In this document: piece by piece, positions 31,860-42,117 of the stretch
Position numbering within the stretch: the stretch's first letter is position 1
Layout: each line of letters opens with the position of its first letter
Assembly: GCA_023614405.1 (NCBI GenBank)
Contig: CM042688.1
Span: 442,484,028 to 442,548,027, forward strand
Length of the DNA stretch: 64,000 nucleotides
Direction of reading: 5' to 3'
Source: Avena insularis
Taxonomy: Eukaryota > Streptophyta > Magnoliopsida > Poales > Poaceae
Program-made: the position numbers and the translations under genes
Notes under the pieces: generated by a model
What the model was told of the DNA's origin: nothing
Database searches by the model: none
The model's input: only the letters and a program-made list of their open reading frames with translations

Positions 31860-33137
31860 TGATTCTCCCCTCGTTTATAAAAAGACAAAGCACAAAGCTC
31901 ATCTGCTCGATATAAAATCAAACCATCAAAAACATAAGATGAGGACACATGCCAGAAGATTCACAAAAGGAAAAAATCCTGAGCAGTTATTACTGCGGTA
32001 AAAATGGAGGAACCTTGGACGACGCCTCGATCTTCACGTGGAAAGGGGGACGTGCAGTCAAAAACTCCACTGAGACGCCACCCACGCGTCATCATTACTA
32101 TAGCATGGTCCCACAATCAAAATGTCCCATCGAGACGTGTCTCTGAGAAACCACAGTGCAATTTCGTCATCAGTGGCGTCATACCACGCAAGTAACAAAA
32201 CACTTCGGCTCTATAAAAAGGAAAAAAGACCCGAGAAAGCATTTATAGAAATCTGAGTCGAAGTAAATTCCTCAGCAAAAGAGACTTTGAGCCTACAATC
32301 GAATACAAATATTCGATTGTAGCCTTGGGGGCTAATCCCATCGGGAGCGCTGGTCGTGCACCCTACAAAAATCAAGGTGATCTTATAAGAATAGTTAGAA
32401 TATAAAGTTTTCGAGCCTATGTCCTGATGAAGGCATCCGAACATAGCATCGAGGACTGCTCCCATCAGGAGAGATGTCGTGCACCTGACGAAAGTTCATT
32501 TTTTCCAAGACAAATACCCAAAGAAAAATTATCCTCGTGTGTTAAAACCAATGAGTATTACATATATGTATCCTCAAATGATTACTCCCATCAGGAGTGT
32601 CTACTAAAAAAACTTGGTAAACTTTGGCAACTCCAACAGCCAAACAAGGCAGTCGATAAAAATACAAAAATCTTGGATTGCACCCGATGGGATAAAACTC
32701 TAAATGTCGTGTCCACGACATGAAGGTAAGACCTTGGGATTCGTCCTGTGTGGCCCGGTAATCGCACAAGAATGCGCTCTGCCAGTAAAATATCTGTATC
32801 GACAATACGATGAATAATCCCAACGAATGTGTTGGGTATCCAATAAAATAGAACTGAAATTTAGTATTTGATAAGACCTCAATGGCTCGAACTAAATTAC
32901 GCTAGTTAAAATTCCAAGTTCAGGCCTGGGGACTTGAATTTGATGTAGGTCTACAGTTTCTTTGCCTAGGAGCAATTAACTGATTCCTGATCTATCAGAT
33001 GCATCAGGCCCGTTGTACCAAATCCCTATAAAGTTAGAAAAATAAAGACATTTCGTAAAATCTCAAATCATAAAGACTGAAAACATCTTTTGAGACTCAA
33101 CCAGAATCTACGATTCGGGTAGAGTCTCGGGGGCTAC
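31860..33137 (+). mobile_element. 3' internal region of a Ty3 element U
   Basis: This is non-coding sequence ending in the polypurine tract GTCTCGGGGGCTAC immediately before an LTR start at 33,138. It contains three spaced copies of a motif built on CTCCCATCGGGAG (near 32,336, 32,459 and 32,586), the first two followed by GTCGTGCACC. It also has a perfect hairpin at 32,293-32,322. The arrangement (repeated GGGGGCT-type tracts before the LTR) is familiar from Tat-type Ty3 elements of grasses. The left boundary is approximate. No gag or pol of this element is seen. Confidence 0.5.
32293..32322. repeat. Perfect 13-bp inverted repeat
   Basis: Arms CTACAATCGAATA (32,293-32,305) and TATTCGATTGTAG (32,310-32,322) are separated by CAAA. 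This is a strong hairpin just before a GGGGGCT tract in the 3' region of element U. Confidence 0.9.
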
Positions 33138-33540
33138 TGACATGGGTATGATTACTCGGGTGCTTATGTTTTGCTACCCTGGTTGTATAAAGGCTCACGG
33201 CCCATGAAGACTCAAAATGAAGGCCCAAGAAGCATCCGATGGAAGCCTTAGATGTATTAGATAAGGAAATAGGAACCGATGTTGTGTTGGTGTTGTAATC
33301 GTAAATATGTAACCTATCCATATATGGCTTTGGGACCTAGCCTATTATATATAGGCTGGGAGAAGCCAATGGAGAGGTACCGAAAAACTCCCAAGCAATC
33401 TATAATAGCATTGTCCATCTATAATCAGGCGACTTTGACTCCCTTGTTTGCCTGACATTCGACAAAATCCCAGCGTTCTCTTTTCCGCAAAACCCTAAGT
33501 CCACAACTATGGGCATTGCAGAGGTTAGCCCTCGTTAGTC
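33138..33540 (+). mobile_element. LTR of element U (right end uncertain)
   Basis: It starts TGACATGGGTATG right after the polypurine tract. A TATATATA box lies at 33,346-33,353 with a GGCTGGGAG leader after it. The end is not sharp; the sequence changes to Tat-type pol by about 33,545. No second copy and no target duplication were found. Confidence 0.55.
33346..33353 (+). promoter_or_regulatory. TATA box of the element U LTR
   Basis: TATATATA followed by GGCTGGGAGAAGCC, about 210 bp into the LTR, on the plus strand. Confidence 0.5.
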
Positions 33541-33544
33541 CCTC

Positions 33545-34860
33545 CCAAAGGAGATCGACATTGGGATACCACTACAGCACGAGTCGGCTCTGGTCGCCAT
33601 GATCACGGAGCCCAGCGACTGAACCACTCCCGACGTCACCTACCTCAAGCACAAGATCCCGCCCAACGACGAGACTGAGGCACGGATGATCATACACCAC
33701 TGCAAGTCCTTCATCATCATCAACGGCGAGCTCCACAAGCGTAGCATGCTAGGCATGTTCCAACATTGCATCCAATTAGAAGAAAGATGCAAGACCCTAC
33801 AAGACATCCACGCCGGCGACTGCGGCCATCACGCTGGCGCAAGGTCACTAGTCACCAAGGCCATGTGCCACGGCTTCTACTGGCTCACCACACACTGACG
33901 CTACCGACATCGTCTAGCGCTGCGTCAGGTGCTAGAAGTATGCCAACCAGACACACATCCCTGGTTTGGCCCTCAAGACCATCCCCATCACATGGCCATT
34001 CGTCGTCTGGGGCATCGACATGGTGGGTCGGTTCAAAACCGCTCCATCAGGCTACACCCACCTCCTGGTCGCACTCGACAAATTCACCAAGTGGGTCCTG
34101 GCGAAGCCGGTCAAGAAATGTGACGGCAAGACCGCCACCAAGTTTCTCCGCAAGCTAATCTACTAATACGACTACCCGCACAGCATCATCATGGACAATG
34201 GAACCAACTTCACCAACGGCACCATGGCTGACTTCTGCGAGGAGCATGGCATTCGACCTGACCTCACCTCAGTCGCCCATCTGGAGTCGAACGTCCAAGC
34301 AGAGCATGCTAACCAAAGTTTCCTCCATGGCCTCAAGCCAAGACTGTAGGTCCCCCTCGAACGGGCACCCAAATGCTGGGTCGAAGAGCTCCTCTCCGTG
34401 CTATGGGTAATTCGCACCTCCGTCAACCGATCGACAGGGTTCACCCTTCTTCCTGGTCTATGGTGTTGAATCCGTCATGCCGACCGACCTAGAACACGAC
34501 TGGCCCCGAGTCATCCACTATGCGAAAGCAGACAACGAGGGCGCCCATCAAAATGGGGTCGACATGCTTGATGAAGCCTGCGACCTATCTTGCTCCTGCA
34601 CCGCCATCTACCAGCAAGGACTCCACCGCTACCACAGCCGCCGAGTCCGGACTCACATCTTCCAGGAGGGCGACCTCGTCCTGCGACTCATTCAGGACAA
34701 GAAGGGCATGCACAAGCTCTCTCCCCCATGGGAGGGGCCATTCGCCATAGGGTGAGTCCTAGGAAACAACGCCTACTACCTCATCGACATACGAGGCGAC
34801 AACCAACTTGATGTCGAGCGGCCATGGAATGTGAACTCCTCCGAAAGTTCTACACCTAGA
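33545..34860 (+). pseudogene. Tat-type integrase of element T
   Basis: After a short RNase H-integrase linker (ESALVAMITEPSD) comes the zinc-binding region IHAGDCGHHAGARSLV with HGFYWLT. The core has GIDMVGRFKTAPSGYTHLL (first Asp) and MDNGTNF (second Asp), then an ESN-x-QAEHANQ stretch (Glu). The C-terminal part runs from MPTDLEHDWPRV to DLVLRLIQDKKGMHKLSPPW and a final GNNAYYLI. It is spread over three frames with stops near 33,897, 34,164 and 34,753. The motifs are those of RIRE2-like elements. The catalytic residues remain, but the reading frame does not. Confidence 0.85.
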
Positions 34861-35940
34861 ACCCAAAACTTGTACCCAGTTGTACCAATGATGGAATAAA
34901 AATTCTACTCGCACAAATTGTGTCTACTCGCCATTTCTTGTGCCAATCGCACTCGTACATAAAGCAATACACTAACTACAGTAGTCAACCCTTGGTCGAG
35001 CAACCGGCACGGCTAAGTAGTGCGACTCAAGGGCACTGAAAATATTCGGGCCTTGAACCGTCCATGAAAACGCCAACCTAGAGCCACCATCGGAGTCGCC
35101 CTGCTCGACTGGCTTCCCGATCCAAGACCACTGATCACGCTTCCCATAGCACCACATCCTCCTCATCCTCGTGCAAATAGAGTCGAACGGTTAAGTACCA
35201 TGCTTGCGGACTCGTCCAAAACGACCCTAACATGACTCGGGAACACACCAAGTATGAGAGCTTGCCTTGGACTCACCACGCGACTGGCTTTCCAAGTCAG
35301 GAGGAGAGACACGTTACAAACAACGCACCACGTCCTTACCTACCTTGGGCATGCGACTCGAACGGTTAAGTACCACGCTCTAGGACTCACCTAATCAATC
35401 CTGTCCGCATTTAGGGAAAAAACCAAGTACAAAGAAGCCCTTAGGGTCGCCGAGCGACTGGCTCCACAAGCCATGGTGAGTCGACCTAGGTTAACCGAGC
35501 AGCGTAAAACAAATTAACAAACATACATGCGAAGTCAATACCCAATGGTGGACGTGCTCAGGGGCTCGCATAAGTCAAAATCCAAACAAATAAAATCACG
35601 AAATCTCATACGAGTCGATTGACATATTCACAAAGTGACAAAATATATTGTTCACCACCAAAATTAAATTACAAAAGGACAATCACCACACTAACTTATG
35701 CCCCACAGCAATTCTTCACTCTGCAGGCTTCGACGAAGAGGCACCGTCAGCACCCTTGGCCCAGACAAGAGACTTCCAAGGGTTTGCTGGGTAAGTCGTC
35801 AACTGCTTCGCGAGCGACGACCAGAAGGGATGCTCTGACTTTAGGTCACGTGTGCCGGCTCGGCATCATTTGGCGCCACTCGCGTCTCTTGATAAGGCAG
35901 CAGATCGCCGATCGCTAACACACGCTCTGCATACGGAGCG
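34861..35940. other. Non-coding region of element T after pol
   Basis: It holds two copies of a segment built on GACTCGAACGGTTAAGTACC (about 35,181 and 35,355, spacing about 173 bp), each followed by GGACTC and ACCAAGTA. No gene is seen on either strand. Confidence 0.55.
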
Positions 35941-36940
35941 GCCTTGGCGTTGATCCTGAGGACTTCAGCAATATCCACCTTGTCAGTCACCGAAGGGTAC
36001 CCGCTGGTGATGTCGTTAGTATTTCGGGAAATGCGTGAGTCCGAGGCTCAACGTAGTAGTGGCTCCGCGGAGGAACACATACCGTGCCATCCATTCAACG
36101 ACTGCAGGCACTTCTTCGAGGTACAGCCACACCTTGGTCAATCCCCCGGGAATCACCTCGGTGGGGGAAATACCTTGGAGGACGACATGGATGCACATCG
36201 CCGACGCGGTGGGAGCATTCACCACCGCGATCATGCACTGCTCAGCATCGAAGGTCTACACAACTGGATCTCTTTGACCAATAACAGTTGCACAATGTCA
36301 GAAAATCAATAACCAGCAGAAGGACACCCTCGCGGACTCACCCGCTCGGGGACTCATTGTGATCAAACAATGCGCTACTCGCTAAAAAGAAATGAGGGAA
36401 AGCAAGCCTTACCAAGGAGCTTGCAGTAGTTCTCTGTGACGAACTTCTCTAGCGTGGAAAACTTCCCCTGCAATCCCACAATAATGGAGTCAGGGGCCTT
36501 ACGCTCCTCCCCCACCACCACGACTGCCGTCTTCGCCCTCTCTTCAAAAGAGTTCATTGCCGCCACCGCTGCTTCCAGCTCCTTTGCCAGCAAGCTGGCC
36601 CTCTCGGCTGCGGTTGCTAAGGCCTTCGCAATGTCCAAATCGGCGGCAGGAACATAGCCCTCACGAGCCTTGGAGAGTGCAGCGGCGTGATCCTCTATAG
36701 TCAAGAAAATCCAAATCAACACTCGAACAGTCACAAGAGCTTCAAAATTTGCAAGATAGAAACTGACCTGTAGTTGCTTGGAGTCGCTGATTCGCCTCTT
36801 GAGCTACTCACAGGTCGTTCGCCATTCGCTCCGTTGCGTCCTGTCACTCAACTTATTCAACCTGCAAGCCCTAACACAAAAACATCACACACGACCTTAC
36901 CGACCCGATAATCGGGGTTTGACAATCGAAGCTTGAGTGT
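35941..36940 (-). pseudogene. Antisense gene of element T, 3' exons
   Basis: The clearest exon is 36,694-36,413, preceded by GACTATAG and followed by GTAAGG. It encodes an Ala/Glu-rich helix (AAALSKAREGYVPAADLDIA to KFVTENYCKLL), likely coiled-coil. A further exon near 36,865-36,768 follows TTGCAG, ends before GTCAGT, and has a TAG between GAG and CTC codons. A last exon (about 36,265-36,016) includes VVLQGISPTEVIPGGL and ends after LTHFPKY. The gene runs against pol and its 5' part lies at 56,885-59,382. Such antisense ORFs of Tat elements have no proven role. Confidence 0.6.
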
Positions 36941-37004
36941 CTAGTTGCTGAAATTTAGTGACTAGACCCTCAAGGACTGGACAATCGAAGCTTGAGTATC
37001 TAGC

Positions 37005-38414
37005 TGATGTCTACGTACTTCTATTCTTGTAGACAGTTGTTGGGCCTCCAAGTGCAGAGGTTTGTAGAACAGCAGCAAGTTTTCCCTTAAGTGGATTACC
37101 CAAGGTTTATCGAACTCAGGGAGGAAGTGGTCAAAGGTATCCCCTCTCAAGCAACCCTGCAATCAAGATACAAGAAGTCTCTTGTGTCCCCAACACACCC
37201 AATACACTTGTCAGGTGTATAGGTGCACTAGTTCGACGAAGAGATAGTAAAATACAAGTGGTATGGATAATTATAAGTGGTAACGGTGCCAGAAAGTAGC
37301 TTGATGGCGTGGAAGGGACTAAAGGCAAACTGAAATAAAGATGGAAGCAAGCACACATGTAACAGATCTAGTTGCAAATGGTGTTTCAATGCATAGAAAC
37401 AAGGCCTAGCGATCATACGTTCACTAGTGAACACTCTCATATAAATATCTTCTCTTTATGAAACTACTCTTAACTACTCTCCGGTTGAACACTCTAATCC
37501 ATGGTAGGGCTATAACAGCACTCCTCAAAGTCTGCTTTCCCCATCTAGATAACCCCACACTGTCACCTTGAGCACTAGATGGTTCAAACAAACACCACAA
37601 TTTTATAGAGACATCCAACTCCAAATATAACTCATAACAAGTATTTGAAATTTCTAGCCTAAGTGCCACCATGGTGTGCACGTTGTCACTTTCACACACA
37701 TGGGGAGAGAAGAGATCTATTAAAGCACTTGAGTAGCAAGGTAGATCTATAGATTACAAGCTCATGATGTCAATAGGATCATGCATAGAGAGAGAGATGA
37801 ACACATAGCTACCGGTAGAACCCTTAGCCTCGAGAGAGAACTACTCCCTCCTCATCATGGGAATCAGCAATGGTGATAGAGATGTCTGTGGAGATCGATC
37901 GAGATGGCTCCGGGGTCACTTCCCTGTCCCGGTAGGGTGCCGGAACAGAGACTTTCTGTCCCCCGAATCTCCCCTTCGGTGGCGGCGGCGCTGGGGAACT
38001 TTTCATGGATTTCTGATTGACGATTTAGGGTTTCTGCATCAGAGGGATCTTATAGGAGAAGGGGCGAGGTCGGTGGCCGGCCAGGGGGCCCACACCATTC
38101 CCTGGAGCGTCCAAGTGGGACCCACACCTAGGGGTGGTGTGGCCACCCCGTGGCCCTCTCCGTCCCGTATTCTGGCTCCGTGAGTCTCCGGGAAAAATAG
38201 GCATATTGGCTTTTGTCCCGTCCAGTTCCGAGAATATTCATTTTCTGACTTTTTGGAACCAAAACAGCGAAAACAGCAACTGCCTTTGTGGCTCGTTAAT
38301 AGGTTAGTCCAAGAAATCATATGAAAAGTACTCCAAAGTGTGGACAAAACATAAGAAAGTAGATAAAACCAAGCATGGACCATCAAAAATTATAGATACA
38401 GTTGCAATGTATCA
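37005..38414 (-). repeat. Athila-like element 3' LTR, 1,410 bp
   Basis: It matches 55,497-56,879 along its length, with several percent divergence by eye. A TATAAGATCCC promoter lies near 38,045-38,056 on the minus strand. Several frames stay open across the AC-rich part but are shared LTR sequence and not genes. Confidence 0.88.
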
Positions 38415-41165
38415 ACATCCCCAAGCTTAACTCGTGCTCGTCCTCGAGTAGGTAAGTGATAAAAAGAAAGAATAATTTTTTAGGTGACATGCACCATCAT
38501 AAACCTGATCAAAGTATTTGTAAAACATTGATAGCTGGGATCATAGTACTTCAACATAGCATGAAAGATAAAGTTCTAACAATAATACAAAGCAACTATG
38601 TTGCAACATGAGAAGGCACAAACAAAAGATTCATGAATAACAATGCTTTGCAAGACGTTTGTTTGTTTCACATAAATAAAGCATAGGATAGTAGCATTCA
38701 GCTTGTCCCTCATAGAGTAGCAAACATAAATGCATAGGACACCTTCAAAGTTCATAAGAGTGACTAGATACAAATAGTTTAAAACAAGCAATATCAAGGT
38801 ATGCATCAATCAACAAGTCTTGGGACAATGCACATAGAACTAAGAATGGCCACTATGCTCTCAAAGTAGGTGCATAAAGATAGAAGGTGGAGACTCAGTA
38901 TATAAGTGGAAGAAGGGCCTTCATAGAAGGAAGTAGGGATTCAAGTTTCATAAAGAGCTTCCAAAAATTATGGTACTTAATAGCTTTCAGCTCTCATTGC
39001 CCCTATCATAAGCATCTTGAAGTGATTAAGCTTAAAGTGAACAAACTATGGTGTATATGCTTGACGAAGTATAAGTTGGAAATCTCATGTCCCTTGAATA
39101 CGAGGGCCGCTCCTCATGCTACTCAAGTTTAGTCACCGGTAAGTTCTTTTCATTGTAAGTACATGTGTATCATAGAGAACCGCCAACGGGGTACCCCTTG
39201 CCCGATGATACGGAAGAATCCCCATATCAAACTGACAAGGCAAGCAGACAACGAGCATCTCAGCAATCTTCTTATTTACCATGGGAATATGGTGCTTTTT
39301 TCTCTCTTTCCTCTTTTCATAATCTCTTTTTTCCTTTTTCTCTTTTTTTTTCTCAATATAGGACTCTTTTTTATAAGAAGAATGCTTCATAGACAGCTCA
39401 TTATGGTTACGTTGCAGGTTTCCACCATGTCAGCATGGATTAGACCAACAGCCCAGGCGTTTCTCTAACACATATACATAACTCCATGGACTTACAAGCT
39501 CCCCCTTTCATTTCACACCGACGACATCCATAGACAAAAGAGCATGATATCAACTAGGTACAAAGTACCAAGTGCAATGTTGAAAGCGTTCCCCATGACA
39601 GCTTGGTTCTGCTAATTCCCAACAAATAAGTGCAAGCATATACAACATAAACGACACAATGGTTCAAGTTTATTAAGGGCAAGAAAAGTAAAGTGTGCCA
39701 TCAAGTTCGTGAGAGCTTTAATCACTAGTTTTCTCATAACAAGTTTAATTTGTAAGGTAAACAAAAACATGAATATACTTGGAATAGCATAAGCTAATAG
39801 GTAGGTATGACAAACTCTTTGGAATAACTTGGTTTAGGGAGTTGGATGCATGAGTGGAACTCATACTTGGTTGTGGAGGCTAGCAAAAGACTAGGAGCGA
39901 CAAACTAAGAGAGCAATAATGGCCATAATCATGCAGAGCGACAAAACATCATTGATCAAAGCATAAAGTGATACTACAAGTTGAAAACTAAAGGATCATA
40001 AAGGCTTATGGTGACTTGAGATAGTCATAACATGGTGTGAGCATGCGCCAAGTCAACCCAAATAAAGCATCAAAGGAGAATACCACAATACTATGCTTTA
40101 ATATGCTAAAACAACGCATGATCCTTCCAAGGCACATTAAGCAATCTCAATTATTTATAACAAGTCATGCTACAGCAAATAATACTAAGCATAAATCCAA
40201 AACAATATCAAGCATGGCATGACAAAGCATAGGCCACAGTCAAAAACAAGCTCCTTTTACCACTTAAGCCTGAACTTTCCTACTCTTTTCCAATCCAAAC
40301 CAAACTATTTGCAAACCAATGTATGAAAGAGGGGGTCCAACCAATTTATTCAGCAAACCAAGCAAACAAAAACCAAAACAAAAACAAAAAAAAGAAGACG
40401 CTCCAAGAACAACACAACTGTGCATGAAACAATAAAAATGAAGTGTTTGGAAGGAACCTGGAATTTTTATTGATGAAGATGGGGATGTCTTGGGCATCAC
40501 CAAGATTTGACGCTTGTACTTCTTGCATATTTTTGGGGTGACACGCATGGCATCCCCAAGCTTGAGCTTTAGTCGATTCTTCATCTCATTACTCATTCCT
40601 TCCATACACCTGAAATTTTTCCTTCATACAAAACTTCACACAATCTTTATTAGCAACATTAGTGCACTCAAGATACTAAGTCTTTAGGTTCAGTTTTAAC
40701 ACCAATAAAACTTCCATTAAAACACTAGCTACTGAAGCACTTCCCTCAAAAAGCCCAATTCTCCAAAAGAACTCAAAAAGGAACCAACAAGGAGCAAATG
40801 CAGAAAATGGCAGAAATCTGTCAAAACAGACCAGAAGGTAAAGACGAATTTTTTCGAAGACCTTATGTTGATCAAACCAAAAAGTGTTGAACTAACTAAA
40901 GTTAGATAACAACCTGGGTCAGAAGCACAAATATTCACGCCTCAAAAGGACGTACAAAGATTTTACACGAATTTTTACGGTGAAGCACAGAAATCTGTTT
41001 CGGGACAGCAACTTTCCCAATCATTACTTCTCTCTCATTAGAGGTTACTCTTGGCACAAAAAGCAAATAAAAAGGATAAGGAGAGGTTTTTACTGAAGCA
41101 ATAACTTCCAAGACTCATCTAAAACTTTTGGCTTATCTCCCAATAAGTACTTTTCTTTAACGCCT
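38415..41165 (-). other. 3' non-coding region of the Athila-like element
   Basis: The polypurine tract AAGCTTGGGGATG lies at about 38,415-38,430, preceded by CTCGAGGACGAGCACG as in related Triticeae elements. The remaining 2.7 kb is AT-rich with a pyrimidine-rich run (39,290-39,355) and no coding sequence I can support. It likely holds packaging or other cis signals, since the element has no pol. Confidence 0.6.
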
Positions 41166-41969
41166 TTAAGTTAGGCATGATAGTTTGAGAAGATGCTCAC
41201 ATAAGAAATATGAATTGAAGTAAAAGAGAGCATCAAGAAGCAAATTCAAAGCATATTTAAGTGTAACCCACTTCCTATGAAAAATAATCTTGTAAAGAAA
41301 CAAGTCATGATAGCACAAATCAACAAGCATAGTAAAGCAAAACAAGTGCATCTTCAAGACTTTCAACATAAAGAGGGGAAACTTAATATTATTGAGATGC
41401 ATAAAACCATGTTTGCCTCTATCATAATAACTTTCAGTAGCATCATGAATAAAATTAACAATATAACTATCCCATAAAACATTCTTATCATGAGCCACAT
41501 TCATAAAAGAATTAATACTCCCCGCATAAACATAGTCATTCTTATTAATCATAGTGGGAGCAAATTCAACAAAATAGCTATCATTATTATTCTCATCACC
41601 ATAATCATCAAATATAGGAGGCATATTGTAATCATAATTAATTTTATCCTCAATAGTAGGTGGACTGAAAATATCATATTCATCAATGTAATCATCATAT
41701 ATTGGAGGTTTGGTATCATCATAAGCAATAGAATAGCTATCTTCCAACGATGGGGAACTAAAAAGATCATTTTCATAAAAACTAGCTTCCCCAAGCTTAG
41801 ACTTTTCCATAGCATTAGAAATAATGGTGTCCAAAGAATTCTTACTAACAACATTGCTATTAGCATGCAAATAAAGTTCCATAGGTTTTTTAATTTTCTC
41901 TTCAAACACTTCATGTCCTAACTCAAGATAAATACTATAGAGCTCTCTAATTTTTTTGTTGTTTTCCAT
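41166..41969 (-). CDS. Sabrina-type ORF, function unknown
   Basis: A 267-residue frame starts at ATG 41,969 (MENNKKIRELYSIYLELGHE). Residues about 70-140 hold an acidic repeat of the form YD-x-PPI-x-DDY-x-DEYDIFSPPTIED. A central IHDATESYYDRGKHGFM segment follows. The C-terminal 80 residues have two hydrophobic stretches (LFCFTMLVDLCYHDLFLY and LLLDALFYFNSYFLCEHLL) that could span a membrane. Similar proteins are annotated in large numbers in wheat and barley from non-autonomous Athila-like elements; none has a known function. The frame is uninterrupted, which is notable among the broken genes here. Confidence 0.65.
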   Translation of the reverse strand: MENNKKIRELYSIYLELGHEVFEEKIKKPMELYLHANSNVVSKNSLDTIISNAMEKSKLGEASFYENDLFSSPSLEDSYSIAYDDTKPPIYDDYIDEYDIFSPPTIEDKINYDYNMPPIFDDYGDENNNDSYFVEFAPTMINKNDYVYAGSINSFMNVAHDKNVLWDSYIVNFIHDATESYYDRGKHGFMHLNNIKFPLFMLKVLKMHLFCFTMLVDLCYHDLFLYKIIFHRKWVTLKYALNLLLDALFYFNSYFLCEHLLKLSCLT

Positions 41970-42046
41970 TAAGCCTAACTAGTGAAAACAAGAAACAAAA
42001 ATACAAAATTGCAGAACCTAAAGGAAATAACTTCAAGCACTCACAT

Positions 42047-42102
42047 CGGAGGATGTGAGTACCTTTTACCTAACCTCCCGGGCAACGGCGCCAGAAAATA
42101 GG
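42047..42102 (-). repeat. Second copy of the Athila-like leader/primer-binding block
   Basis: On the minus strand TTTTCTGGCGCCGTTGCCC followed by GGGAGGTTAGGTAAAAGGT closely repeats the block next to the 5' LTR at 55,442-55,495. Removing the nested element leaves about 70 bp between the copies. The inner copy here is closer to the usual TGGCGCC primer-binding sequence than the one beside the LTR. Confidence 0.7.
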
Positions 42103-42117
42103 CGTTTGCCATGGGAG

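Noticed and set aside
33138..33540. Complete solo LTR
   Set aside because: A polypurine tract precedes it and no target duplication was found, so it is more likely the 3' LTR of a truncated element.
41490..41921. 143-codon frame on the plus strand
   Set aside because: It is the shadow of the minus-strand 267-codon ORF, rich in Ile because of the repeat on the other strand.
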